DNA of 64,000 nt from Anoxynatronum sibiricum (GTDB lineage Bacteria; Bacillota; Clostridia; Peptostreptococcales; Tindalliaceae). The stretch is from positions 1-64,000 of the forward strand of contig NZ_JBCITM010000016.1 in NCBI RefSeq assembly GCF_039414295.1, read 5' to 3'. The position numbers were made by a program, and so were the translations under genes. Of this stretch, positions 25,961 through 34,345 are shown piece by piece (within the stretch, counting starts at the first letter, position 1; each line of letters begins with the position of its first letter). The notes under the pieces were generated by a model, which ran no database searches, was not told the origin of the DNA, and saw nothing but the letters and a program-made list of their open reading frames with translations.

Positions 25961-27409
25961 TTACGACTTCACCGCATCTGCCACCAGGTACCGGGCGTAT
26001 ATCTCCGCCGCCTTCATTAAACTGTCGATATGAATGCGTTCGTTTTCCTGATGGCAGGTGTCTGTCTCACCGGGAAAAATCGGTCCCCAGGAAACCATAT
26101 TGGGAAGTGCCTTGGCGTAGGATGTCCCATCTGCCAGGGCAAATTCACTTTTTTGGCCGGTAACATACTCATAGGCCTGGTGCATTTTCTCAAAAAAGGG
26201 GAGATGACGAGACACATATAGGGGGTCCTGGTAGTTTCGAATCTGAAAGGTGAACCCGTACTTCTGGGTCAATGCCTGAAATTCCCTTTCCAGATCCTGT
26301 AAGCTGACGCCGTACCGGTGGCGGATGTTCAGGTTCAGCTTGACTTTGTCTTCTTCAAATAAAAAAACTGTTGGCACTACACTGTTTTCACCCATATACT
26401 CTCCCTGGTACAGGCTGTGACTGTTATCAAAGCCAAGGGTGGAGCCATCATGGCAGCCGTTGAAAAGCTGGATGAAATCCATCACCCTTCTGAAGGACGG
26501 GTGCAGCAGCTGTTCTTTTTGGTCCAGTTCAGCCAGTATTTCCACGAGCAGGCTAATGGCATTCACACCCTTTTGGGGCAGCGAGCTGTGACTGGAAATG
26601 CCTTTCGCATTAAGCTGGAAGCGGTTCTCCTCGCACCTCACGCCGACAGATGATGGTATGCCTCCCATGGGAACAGCCTTCGCCTGGCGACTGCCGATGA
26701 CCTGTTGAGCCTGCCTGGAAAGCCTGCGACACTGGTCTCCCGTATCTGTTTTGATCACCAATAGCCCGCTGGAAGGAATGGTGTTTTCGCTGTCTCCAGC
26801 TGTCAGGGTGATTATTTCATACGCCGGCTGCTGTTCCACGTCAAAGGTCAACTGCACATCGGCGTAGCCCTTTTCCATGTGGTGCACGGGAAAGTCACCA
26901 TCCGGTGTAAACCCGTAATCCGGCGGTGTGAAGGCCTGTCTGAAATGTGCCATGTCTGTCCAACTGCTTTCTTCCTGGGTACCGATGATGAGCCGGATCC
27001 GCTTTTTCATGGGCAGATTCAGTCGATGCATCAGACGAAGAATGGTATAAATCACAATGGTGGGCCCTTTGTCGTCCACAGCGCCCCGACCAATAATCCA
27101 CTCACCGTTAACCGTACCTGTAAAGGGATCCGTCTCCCATTTCTGAAGGTCACCGACTCCCACCACATCCACATGGGTAAGGATGCCAATGGTTTCTTCT
27201 CCCTGTCCAATTTCAATAACACCGCAGTCTTCCTCAGGCGTATGGCTGACCCTCATGCCCTGTTGTGCTGCTTTTTCAAGGATCCAAAAGAGCGCCAGGC
27301 GGTTTTCTGCCTGGTTTGCTGTGATGCTTTGAAAGCCGATGAGTTCCACCAGGTCTTTGATCATGTCATTCTTTTCTTCCTGAAGGCACTGCAGTAATTG
27401 ATCAATCAT
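25961..27409 (-). CDS. pepV: PepV-like M20 dipeptidase
   Basis: About 482 residues, close to lactobacillal PepV. Metal and catalytic motifs: LTHVDVVGVGD (His-Asp), IIGRGAVDDKGP (bridging Asp), GTQEESSW (Glu pair), YGFTPDGDFPV, and a late GETDTCHQENE supplying the final His. The lid domain lies in the middle. It releases single amino acids from dipeptides or removes N-terminal residues from short peptides in the cytosol. Start at 27409 follows CAGGAGA by six bases and overlaps the end of the importer ATPase gene by 8 bp, so translation is coupled to peptide import. Confidence 0.9.
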   Translation of the reverse strand: MIDQLLQCLQEEKNDMIKDLVELIGFQSITANQAENRLALFWILEKAAQQGMRVSHTPEEDCGVIEIGQGEETIGILTHVDVVGVGDLQKWETDPFTGTVNGEWIIGRGAVDDKGPTIVIYTILRLMHRLNLPMKKRIRLIIGTQEESSWTDMAHFRQAFTPPDYGFTPDGDFPVHHMEKGYADVQLTFDVEQQPAYEIITLTAGDSENTIPSSGLLVIKTDTGDQCRRLSRQAQQVIGSRQAKAVPMGGIPSSVGVRCEENRFQLNAKGISSHSSLPQKGVNAISLLVEILAELDQKEQLLHPSFRRVMDFIQLFNGCHDGSTLGFDNSHSLYQGEYMGENSVVPTVFLFEEDKVKLNLNIRHRYGVSLQDLEREFQALTQKYGFTFQIRNYQDPLYVSRHLPFFEKMHQAYEYVTGQKSEFALADGTSYAKALPNMVSWGPIFPGETDTCHQENERIHIDSLMKAAEIYARYLVADAVKS

Positions 27410-28415
27410 GGCTTTTCTCCTGTGTTTTCTTTTTTTCAATGAGATGACAGGCCGCCAGGTGGTGTGGATTGACCGCCTGCAGTACTGGCTCCTCTTCCCG
27501 GCACCGGTCAAAGGCATGCGGGCATCGGGGATGAAAGCGGCAGCCTGCGGGGATGTTTGTCGGGTTGGGCGATTCGCCGGACAGGACTTTCCGCTGACGG
27601 TGCCGGTTGACTTCCGGTATGGGCATCACGTCAAGCAATGCTTGGGTATAAGGGTGTTCAGCCTGTTTGATGACGGTGTCTGATTCGCCAATTTCCATGA
27701 TTTTTCCCAGGTACATAATGGCGATGCGGTCAGAAATCAGCCAGGCCAGGGAGAGGTCATGGGTGATAAAGAGAAATGCCAGGCCCTTGGATTCCTTCAG
27801 TTCCACCAGCAGTTTCAGAATGCCCGCCCGAATGGAGACGTCAAGCATGGAGACCGGTTCGTCTGCCACGATGAATGCCGGGTCGAGGATCAGGGCGCTG
27901 GCAATGGCCACCCGCTGCCGCTGACCACCGCTGAGTTCATAGGGGTACCGGTAAAGATAGCTTTCCGGCGGGTCCAGGCCGGCGTCCTGTAAGGCTTTCA
28001 TCACCCGCTCCTTCCGCTCCGCTTCGGTTTTAACCAGCCCGTTGACCTCCAGTGGTTCTGCCACAATATCGATAATCAGATTTCGGGGGTTTAAACTCTG
28101 GTAGGGATCCTGAAAAATCACCTGGGCTTTTTGCCGAAAGCGGCGGGTCTCCTTTTTGTGTTTAAAATTCACCGCCTGATTCTGGAAAAGAATTTCGCCT
28201 TCAGCAATGTCCACCAAATGCAGAATAGCTTTTCCCAGGGTGGTCTTGCCGCTGCCGCTTTCCCCCACCAGGGATAGTATTTCCCCTTTTTTGATGGTTA
28301 AATCCACACCGTCAACGGCCCGTACCAGTGGCATTTCTTTCGTCAGCAGTTCTTTCAGGAACGACTGTTTTTCCACAAAGGTGACTTTCAAGTTTTTCAA
28401 CTCCACCACCTTATC
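27402..28415 (-). CDS. Oligopeptide ABC transporter ATPase (OppF/DppF type)
   Basis: About 337 residues. Walker A GESGSGKTT, signature LSGGQRQRVAIASAL, Walker B FIVADEPVSMLD, and switch His in LFITHDLSLA. The C-terminal extension with NIPAGCRFHPRCPHAFDRC is the oligopeptide-ATPase Cys-rich motif. It pairs with the OppD-type ATPase to power import through the two permeases. Start at 28415 follows GGAGGTG and overlaps the previous gene by 5 bp. The upstream extension of the frame is not needed. Confidence 0.92.
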   Translation of the reverse strand, partial: DKVVELKNLKVTFVEKQSFLKELLTKEMPLVRAVDGVDLTIKKGEILSLVGESGSGKTTLGKAILHLVDIAEGEILFQNQAVNFKHKKETRRFRQKAQVIFQDPYQSLNPRNLIIDIVAEPLEVNGLVKTEAERKERVMKALQDAGLDPPESYLYRYPYELSGGQRQRVAIASALILDPAFIVADEPVSMLDVSIRAGILKLLVELKESKGLAFLFITHDLSLAWLISDRIAIMYLGKIMEIGESDTVIKQAEHPYTQALLDVMPIPEVNRHRQRKVLSGESPNPTNIPAGCRFHPRCPHAFDRCREEEPVLQAVNPHHLAACHLIEKKKTQEKSHD

Positions 28416-29376
28416 CATTGAACGCACCTCCAAAATGACAGGCATAGGCATGGCCGTCTCCGGCAGCTGTCATACCCGGCTCCTCTTCCCGGCAGATTTC
28501 TTTGGCATAATCACAGCGGGGATGGAACCGGCACCCTGAGGGGGGTCGAATCAGGTCCGGCGGTGTTCCCATAATGGGCTCCGGCATCTGTTTCGGTCCG
28601 CGGATATGAGGGAAGGCCCTGAGCAGTCGATAGGTGTACGGATGCATGTGCTCGTGGTATATGTCTTCTGTGCTGCCCATCTCCACAATCTTCCCTGCAT
28701 ACATGACGGCGATCCGGTCACAGGTTTCTCCCAGAATGGACAGGTCGTGGGTGATGAGGATCAGCCCCATGTTCAGGTTTTGGCGGAGTTTGTCCAGCAG
28801 GTTGAGAATCTGAGCCTGCACCATCACGTCCAGGGCTGTGGTGGGTTCGTCACCGATGACCAGCTTGGGGTCACAGGCAAGCGCCATGGCAATCATGGCC
28901 CGCTGCTTCATGCCACCGCTGAACTCGTGGGGGTAGCCGCTGATGCGGTCTGGCTCCAGCTCAACCAGTTCAAAGAGTTCCTTTGCCCGGCCCCAGGCCT
29001 GCTGATGGGACACCTGCTGGTGCAGCACCACCGCTTCGGCAATCTGCTCACCGATTTTCATCACAGGATTCAAGGCGTTCATGGCTCCCTGAAAGATCAT
29101 GGAAATCTCTTTCCAGCGTCGTTTGCGAATTTCGTCATCTGACAGTGCTGTCAAATTAACCGCTTCCAGGTATATGTTGCCACTCTGGATTTTCCCTTCT
29201 GGGGGCAGCAATCGATTGATGGAAAGGGCCGTGGTGGTTTTTCCACAGCCTGACTCCCCCACCAGGCCCAGGCACTGGCCGTATGCCAGGGTAAAGCTGA
29301 CGTCATCCACCGCCTTGACGATCCCCTGAGAGATATGAAAATAGGTTTTCAGATTTTCCACACGCAGCAGTTCCAT
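28411..29376 (-). CDS. Oligopeptide ABC transporter ATPase (OppD/DppD type)
   Basis: A 321-residue ATPase. Walker A GESGCGKTT, signature FSGGMKQRAMIAMAL, Walker B LVIGDEPTTALD, ILITHDLSIL, and the C-terminal RPPSGCRFHPRCDYAKEIC motif. GGAGGAG precedes the ATG. It starts 3 bp after the OppC-type permease stop and overlaps the OppF-type gene, a tight arrangement consistent with equal production of both ATPases. Confidence 0.93.
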   Translation of the reverse strand: MELLRVENLKTYFHISQGIVKAVDDVSFTLAYGQCLGLVGESGCGKTTTALSINRLLPPEGKIQSGNIYLEAVNLTALSDDEIRKRRWKEISMIFQGAMNALNPVMKIGEQIAEAVVLHQQVSHQQAWGRAKELFELVELEPDRISGYPHEFSGGMKQRAMIAMALACDPKLVIGDEPTTALDVMVQAQILNLLDKLRQNLNMGLILITHDLSILGETCDRIAVMYAGKIVEMGSTEDIYHEHMHPYTYRLLRAFPHIRGPKQMPEPIMGTPPDLIRPPSGCRFHPRCDYAKEICREEEPGMTAAGDGHAYACHFGGAFNG

Positions 29377-29379
29377 GGC

Positions 29380-30258
29380 TTATCTCCTCCGCAGCTTCGG
29401 GTTCAGGATTTCATCAAAGGCATAGCCCAGAAAGGTGAAGGCCAGTACCACCAGCACCACACAGAGCCCGGGGGGAAGAAAAAACCAGTAGGCACCGGAA
29501 CTGGCCGCCCCGGACTGAAAGGCGTAATGCAGCATCATGCCCCAGCTGGGCCGGGTGGGATCCCCCAACCCCAGAAAACTCAGGGTGGTTTCGGAGATGA
29601 TGGCCACTGCTGTCACCAGGATGGTGTTGGCAAACACCAGGGGGAATACGTTGGGCAGGATATGCCGCATCATAATGGTGCTGTGGTCGGCGCCAATGGC
29701 CCTGGCCCGTTCAATAAAGGGACGTTCTTTCACCGACAGAGTCTGCGAACGGACAACCCTGGCGGTGCCTGCCCAGCTGGTAAGGCCGATGACCAGGATG
29801 ATGATCCAGACACTGGAGCCCAGAATGGCGGCCAGCACCAGCACCAGGGGCAGCCAGGGGATCACCAGGAAGAAGTCGGTAACCCGCATGAGGATGCTGT
29901 CGATGGCTTTGCCAAAATACCCGGAGATGATCCCGACGGAGGTACCCAGAAACATGGAGATCAGTGTTGCCAGAATGCCCACCATCAGTGAGATGCGGGC
30001 GCCGGAAAGCAGGTTTCTGAAAATGTCCCTTCCCAGGTTGTCCGTTCCCAGAAAATGAGTGGTGCTGGGGGGCTGAAGAATGGTTTCCACGGTTCCGAAT
30101 TCCATGGGGTTATAGGGGAAAATCAGTGGCCCGATGATGGCAGCCACTGTGAAAAACCCCAGAATAAGAGCCCCGGAGATGGCCATCCCGTTGCTTTTGA
30201 AGCTGGTCCAGAAGTGTGCCAGCTTTTTTAGTCTCATTTCCCGATAGATTGAGCTCAT
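29380..30258 (-). CDS. Oligopeptide ABC transporter permease (OppC/DppC type)
   Basis: A 292-residue permease with about six membrane segments. An N-terminal OppC-N segment (GALILGFFTVAAIIGPLIFP) is followed by HFLGTDNLGRDIF and the EAA-type loop (ERARAIGADHSTIMMRHILP), the contact site for the ATPases. AAAGGAGAA precedes the ATG. It starts 11 bp after the OppB-type gene. Confidence 0.92.
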   Translation of the reverse strand: MSSIYREMRLKKLAHFWTSFKSNGMAISGALILGFFTVAAIIGPLIFPYNPMEFGTVETILQPPSTTHFLGTDNLGRDIFRNLLSGARISLMVGILATLISMFLGTSVGIISGYFGKAIDSILMRVTDFFLVIPWLPLVLVLAAILGSSVWIIILVIGLTSWAGTARVVRSQTLSVKERPFIERARAIGADHSTIMMRHILPNVFPLVFANTILVTAVAIISETTLSFLGLGDPTRPSWGMMLHYAFQSGAASSGAYWFFLPPGLCVVLVVLAFTFLGYAFDEILNPKLRRR

Positions 30259-30269
30259 GCTGTTCTCCT

Positions 30270-31238
30270 TTATTCCCGCACACGGGGGTCCAGGTAGCCA
30301 TAGGTCACATCCGCAATCAGGTTGGCTACAATCACGCTGAGGGTGATCAACAGAAAAATGCCCTGAAGCAAGGGATAATCCCTGGCTTTCAGCGCATCAA
30401 ACATCAGCCTGCCCAGACCTGGCCAGGAAAAGATGGTTTCCACCTGTATGGTGCCGCCGATGACCAGCCCCAGGTTGATGGCAATGATGGTGATCATGGG
30501 GAGCATGGCATTGGGAAGGGCATGTTTTCGTATGAGATAAGTGTCGTCAAACCCTTTTGCCCTGGCGGTGGTCATGTAGTCTTCAGTCAGTACATCCAAT
30601 AAAGTATTCCGCATGGTGAGGGTGTATTCACCAATGAGCACCAGGCTCAGGGTCATCACTGGCAGCACCAGGTGCCGGGCGGCATCCTTTATCATGGCCA
30701 ACTGATTGGGGAAGGACTGCCCCGGCGTTAACATGCCGGAAGTGGGAAACCAGCGCAGGCTGACGCTGAACACGGCAATCAGAATGATCCCCAGCCAGAA
30801 AGTGGGCATGGAATAAGTCACCAGAGAAAAACTGAGGGAAGCTATGTCAATGCGGCTGCCACGTTTCCAGGCAGCAAGCACTCCCAGCACCATACCGGCG
30901 ATGGTGGCCAGTATCTGGGCCAGTCCCACCATCAACACTGTGGGCATGATCCGGGCGACAATGACCTGGGTCACCGGCTGGCGGTAAAGAAAGGAGGTGC
31001 CCAGGTCACCGGTAAACAGGTGCTTAAGGTAGATCCCGAACTGTACATACCAGGACTGGTTCAGCCCAAAAAGTTCCCGGGTCCGTTCAATGGCTTCCTG
31101 AGATGCCCGGGGATTGCGCATGATCATGGCCAGGGGATTCCCCGGCATGATTCGAAAGAGCACATAATTAAAGACCAGCACAAAAAAGATGGTTGCCAGT
31201 GACTGGATGATCTTTTTCCCCAGGTATTGTCGTTTCAC
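30270..31238 (-). CDS. Oligopeptide ABC transporter permease (OppB/DppB type)
   Basis: A 322-residue permease with six predicted membrane segments. The N-terminus has FVLVFNYVLFRIMPGNPL, a family signature, and TTARAKGFDDTYLIRKHALP forms the ATPase-contact loop. Translation starts at GTG, with GAGGGGGTGG upstream. There is a 120-base gap to the binding-protein gene, larger than elsewhere in the operon, which may hold a processing site; I see no clear terminator in it. Confidence 0.92.
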   Translation of the reverse strand: MKRQYLGKKIIQSLATIFFVLVFNYVLFRIMPGNPLAMIMRNPRASQEAIERTRELFGLNQSWYVQFGIYLKHLFTGDLGTSFLYRQPVTQVIVARIMPTVLMVGLAQILATIAGMVLGVLAAWKRGSRIDIASLSFSLVTYSMPTFWLGIILIAVFSVSLRWFPTSGMLTPGQSFPNQLAMIKDAARHLVLPVMTLSLVLIGEYTLTMRNTLLDVLTEDYMTTARAKGFDDTYLIRKHALPNAMLPMITIIAINLGLVIGGTIQVETIFSWPGLGRLMFDALKARDYPLLQGIFLLITLSVIVANLIADVTYGYLDPRVRE

Positions 31239-31358
31239 TCAACCACCCCCTCGCGTCTCGCTAAAGCAGCCTTCAGTCGTTTCACGGTACTTGCCTGTTT
31301 TTAGATCGCTGCCCTCTTGTGCTGCTGACAATTGATTTTGCATGATTTCCTTCTATTG

Positions 31359-33110
31359 CTAACGATAGGAGTTGGCTGCTTTCTTCTTTCGGAAAACAAA
31401 GAAGGCAACGACTGCCATTATTCCCAGGCCGCCGATGATATGACCTAAAGAATCGGAACCTCCCGTTGCTGGCACCGTTGCATCGCCGGCACCGGCCACA
31501 GGCTGAAGGTTCAGGTAGTTGTAATTGGTCAAATTAAAGAAATAACCGCCTTCATCAGGTATTCGTCTCCAGCCTGTCCATCTGGATGTATTCACTGCCT
31601 GCAGGCTGTTATCGTAGAACAGGATGATGTAGGGTGCTTCTTCATAAAGAATCTGTTGCATTTTCCACACTACTTCCCGCCGCTCATCTGGGTCCATGAT
31701 GGTCTGCTGTTCCATAAACAGCCGGTCATAGGTTTCGTTGGAATAATTGGAATCACTCATGTTTCCGATCTGACTGGTGGTCATCACATTGAGAATGGTG
31801 GTGGGGTCAAGGTCAGCCCCCCATCCCCAGATAAACATATCAACATCACCGGAGTAGATCTTATCCATTAACGCACCGTCATCCACCGTTTCGATGTTGA
31901 ACTTGATGCCCGCTTCTGCCACCATGCCGGCAATCATTTGGCCAGCCTGCACTTCGTTGGCATTATCCGCCCGCAGGGTTAGCAAGAATTCCAGAGGAGT
32001 ACCATCCGGAGCCTGTCGAATACCGTCGCCGTTCAGGTCTGCAAAGCCGGCTTCTTCCAAAACCTGGTTGGCCATCAGTACATCGTAATCACGCAGCTCA
32101 GCTGATGTGGGCTCGTAATGATAGAACCCTTCCGGCGGTACCAGGGTGGTACCCACACTTCCCTGGCCGGAATACACCATATCTAAAATCCGCTGTTTAT
32201 CAATGCTGTATTCAATGGCGTGACGGACAGGAGGTTCGAGCAGCAGTGGGTGTGATGTGGAAGAAGGGTCGTCCCAGCTGTTAAAGGAGAGTTCCACAAA
32301 GCCCAGCTCCACTGCAGCAATGGCGTCAATGCTTGCATCGCTGTTTAACACCTCCAACTGGCTTGGGCTGAAGTTGGTGGCTGCGTCAATTTCCCCCAGC
32401 CGCAGGGATTGGGCCATGGTGTCTGTGTTGGCATAAAGCACGAAGATCAATTCGTCTATTTGGGGGCGGCCATGAAACGTCTCTTCGTTGGCGGCGAGTT
32501 TCAGGTACTCCCCCGGCCGAAACTCTTCAAACCGAAAAGGACCTGTGCCGACCGGACTACTGTTAGGCCAGGCGTCATATTCATCAGGAGACACTTCTGA
32601 CCAGATATGGGCCGGCAGAATGGGACAGGCATTCAGCAACATATTGGCTTTCGGCAGTTCCGTACGGATGACCAGGGTTGTTTCATCCGGGGTCGACACT
32701 TCCGTCATGCCTCCCAGGGAACCGGAATACATGCCCAGTTCATTTTCCATCAACAGCTCATAGGTGAATTTCACGTCGGCCGAGGTAAAGGGGGTGTCAT
32801 CGTGCCATTTCACATCATCCCGCAGGGTAAAGGTCCACTCCAGCTGGTCATCACTGATCTGCCAATCTGTTGCCAGCCCCGGAGCTGTTTCCAGGTTTTC
32901 ATCAAGCATCACCAAGGGATCGTACACCAGCTGAAACACTTCATAACCAATCTGGCTGTAAGAAATCAGAGGACTGAGTGAATCCACTTCCACCGTTACG
33001 CCAACCCGCATGGTATTCAGCGGCTCTTGTGCACCTGTGACAGGTGCTGCCAGCATCATCACCGTCAAGGCCAGGATCACCGCCATGGATACGCACCTTT
33101 TCCTTTTCAC
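31359..33110 (-). CDS. Peptide-binding protein with a C-terminal membrane/wall anchor
   Basis: A 583-residue SBP family 5 protein: RVGVTVEVDSLSPLISYSQI, WTFTLRDDVKWHDDTPFTSA and the ADVKFTYELL segment are typical of OppA/DppA. The signal peptide ends at about VTGAQE and contains no lipobox Cys, unusual for a Gram-positive binding protein. Instead the C-terminus has VPATGG, a Gly/hydrophobic helix (IIGGLGIMAVVAFFVF) and RKKK, which looks like an LPxTG-type sorting signal or a simple tail anchor. It starts at GTG after GGAGAATGAAAG. It supplies peptides to the permeases encoded downstream. Confidence 0.88.
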   Translation of the reverse strand: MKRKRCVSMAVILALTVMMLAAPVTGAQEPLNTMRVGVTVEVDSLSPLISYSQIGYEVFQLVYDPLVMLDENLETAPGLATDWQISDDQLEWTFTLRDDVKWHDDTPFTSADVKFTYELLMENELGMYSGSLGGMTEVSTPDETTLVIRTELPKANMLLNACPILPAHIWSEVSPDEYDAWPNSSPVGTGPFRFEEFRPGEYLKLAANEETFHGRPQIDELIFVLYANTDTMAQSLRLGEIDAATNFSPSQLEVLNSDASIDAIAAVELGFVELSFNSWDDPSSTSHPLLLEPPVRHAIEYSIDKQRILDMVYSGQGSVGTTLVPPEGFYHYEPTSAELRDYDVLMANQVLEEAGFADLNGDGIRQAPDGTPLEFLLTLRADNANEVQAGQMIAGMVAEAGIKFNIETVDDGALMDKIYSGDVDMFIWGWGADLDPTTILNVMTTSQIGNMSDSNYSNETYDRLFMEQQTIMDPDERREVVWKMQQILYEEAPYIILFYDNSLQAVNTSRWTGWRRIPDEGGYFFNLTNYNYLNLQPVAGAGDATVPATGGSDSLGHIIGGLGIMAVVAFFVFRKKKAANSYR

Positions 33111-33186
33111 CTTTCATTCTCCTTTTTTTCTCGTGAATGGTTGGTATTTCTTCTGTGGATTTGATTCTTCCGGCGGCCCCTGTTTT

Positions 33187-34134
33187 CTATGGTTCCACGG
33201 CACTTTCCAATATTTCCAGCTCTTTTTTATCGGCATTGAGCCGTGCCCGAACCCCCAGCGGAAGGGTGGCCATATCCTTCGTATGACCGATGGGAAGCCC
33301 GTAAATGGCAGGTTTTTTCAAAGGCTTCAGGTATTCCTGAAGGAGGTCTTCCGTACTCAAATCCACATAATATCCCGGATTATGCTGACTTGGCCGGCAG
33401 TTGATGCACTCACCCACCACGATGCCCACCGCCTCCTGCAGCTTGCCGGCATTGGCCAGGTGAGTAAGCATATGATCGATGATCCAGGGTTCTGTGTCCA
33501 ACTCTTCAAGAAAAAGTATTTTGCCCGCAGTCTCGATCTCATAGGGTGTTCCAAGGGTGGCGCAGACCAATGTTAAATTACCGCCTGTTAAAATACCTTC
33601 CGCTTTTCCCGGGTAAATAAGATCGATATATTTTTTCTCATCCGCCAGTTGTATTTTCCCCATGGGCTCCGGTTTTGTCAGGGCTCTGAACAGTGATTCC
33701 TTGGTGTAACTGGTGAGTTCTTCCGCATTGAAACGGGACATACTGGGACCATGAAAGGTGATCAGTCCTGTATTTTTAAGAACAGCCAAATGCAGTGAAG
33801 TAATGTCACTGAATCCGATAAATATTTTGGGGTTCTGGCCTACCACTTCGAAATCGATGTATTTTAACATTCTGGCAGATCCGTAGCCGCCCTGAGTGAC
33901 AAAAATGGCATCAATGTCTTTTCTGGCAAACATGTCATTGAAATCCTCCGCCCGCTCCAGATCGGTTCCGGCTACAAACCCCTTACGCTTGTTGAGATTT
34001 TTCGACAGCTGAACCTTATACCCCCATTTCTTCAGGGTTTCAATCCCCCGAACCACATCGCTGCTCCGGTAAGAAGGGCTTGCTGGGGAAATCACACCGA
34101 TGGTATCTCCTGGTTGAAGCATTTTGGGTTTCAT
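33187..34134 (-). CDS. LD-carboxypeptidase (peptidase S66, LdcA/MccF-like)
   Basis: About 315 residues. It shows GDTIGVISPASP near the N-terminus, VTQGGYGSARMLKYID, and the catalytic set: nucleophile Ser in IGFSDIT, Glu in FLEELDTEPW and His in GLPIGHTKD. The S66 family trims the terminal D-amino acid from murein tetrapeptides, or cleaves microcin C-like peptides in the MccF branch. Start at 34134 follows GGAGGAATAAGG. It is the first gene of the peptide-import operon, which suggests a role in processing cell-wall peptides brought in by the same transporter. Confidence 0.9.
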   Translation of the reverse strand: MKPKMLQPGDTIGVISPASPSYRSSDVVRGIETLKKWGYKVQLSKNLNKRKGFVAGTDLERAEDFNDMFARKDIDAIFVTQGGYGSARMLKYIDFEVVGQNPKIFIGFSDITSLHLAVLKNTGLITFHGPSMSRFNAEELTSYTKESLFRALTKPEPMGKIQLADEKKYIDLIYPGKAEGILTGGNLTLVCATLGTPYEIETAGKILFLEELDTEPWIIDHMLTHLANAGKLQEAVGIVVGECINCRPSQHNPGYYVDLSTEDLLQEYLKPLKKPAIYGLPIGHTKDMATLPLGVRARLNADKKELEILESAVEP

Positions 34135-34292
34135 CCTTATTCCTCCAATGGATTCATGACACATTTATCTGGGAAAATCGGTGGACGCCAGCAAGTTATG
34201 TCTGCATTTTTCGCATGAAACTGTGTTCATCTCTAAGACAAAGATACCCGATATCATCGTTCATTATCATCACCCTGATGGGCTTATATTCA

Positions 34293-34327
34293 TAAAAAAA
34301 ACTGCAGATCTCCATTGGATCCGCAGC
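34293..34327 (-). terminator. Intrinsic terminator after the large hybrid kinase
   Basis: On the minus strand CTGCGGATC pairs with GATCTGCAG (one mismatch), followed by eight T. It lies 20 bases past the kinase stop codon. Confidence 0.85.
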
Positions 34328-34345
34328 ATGTTCTTTTCACCCCGG

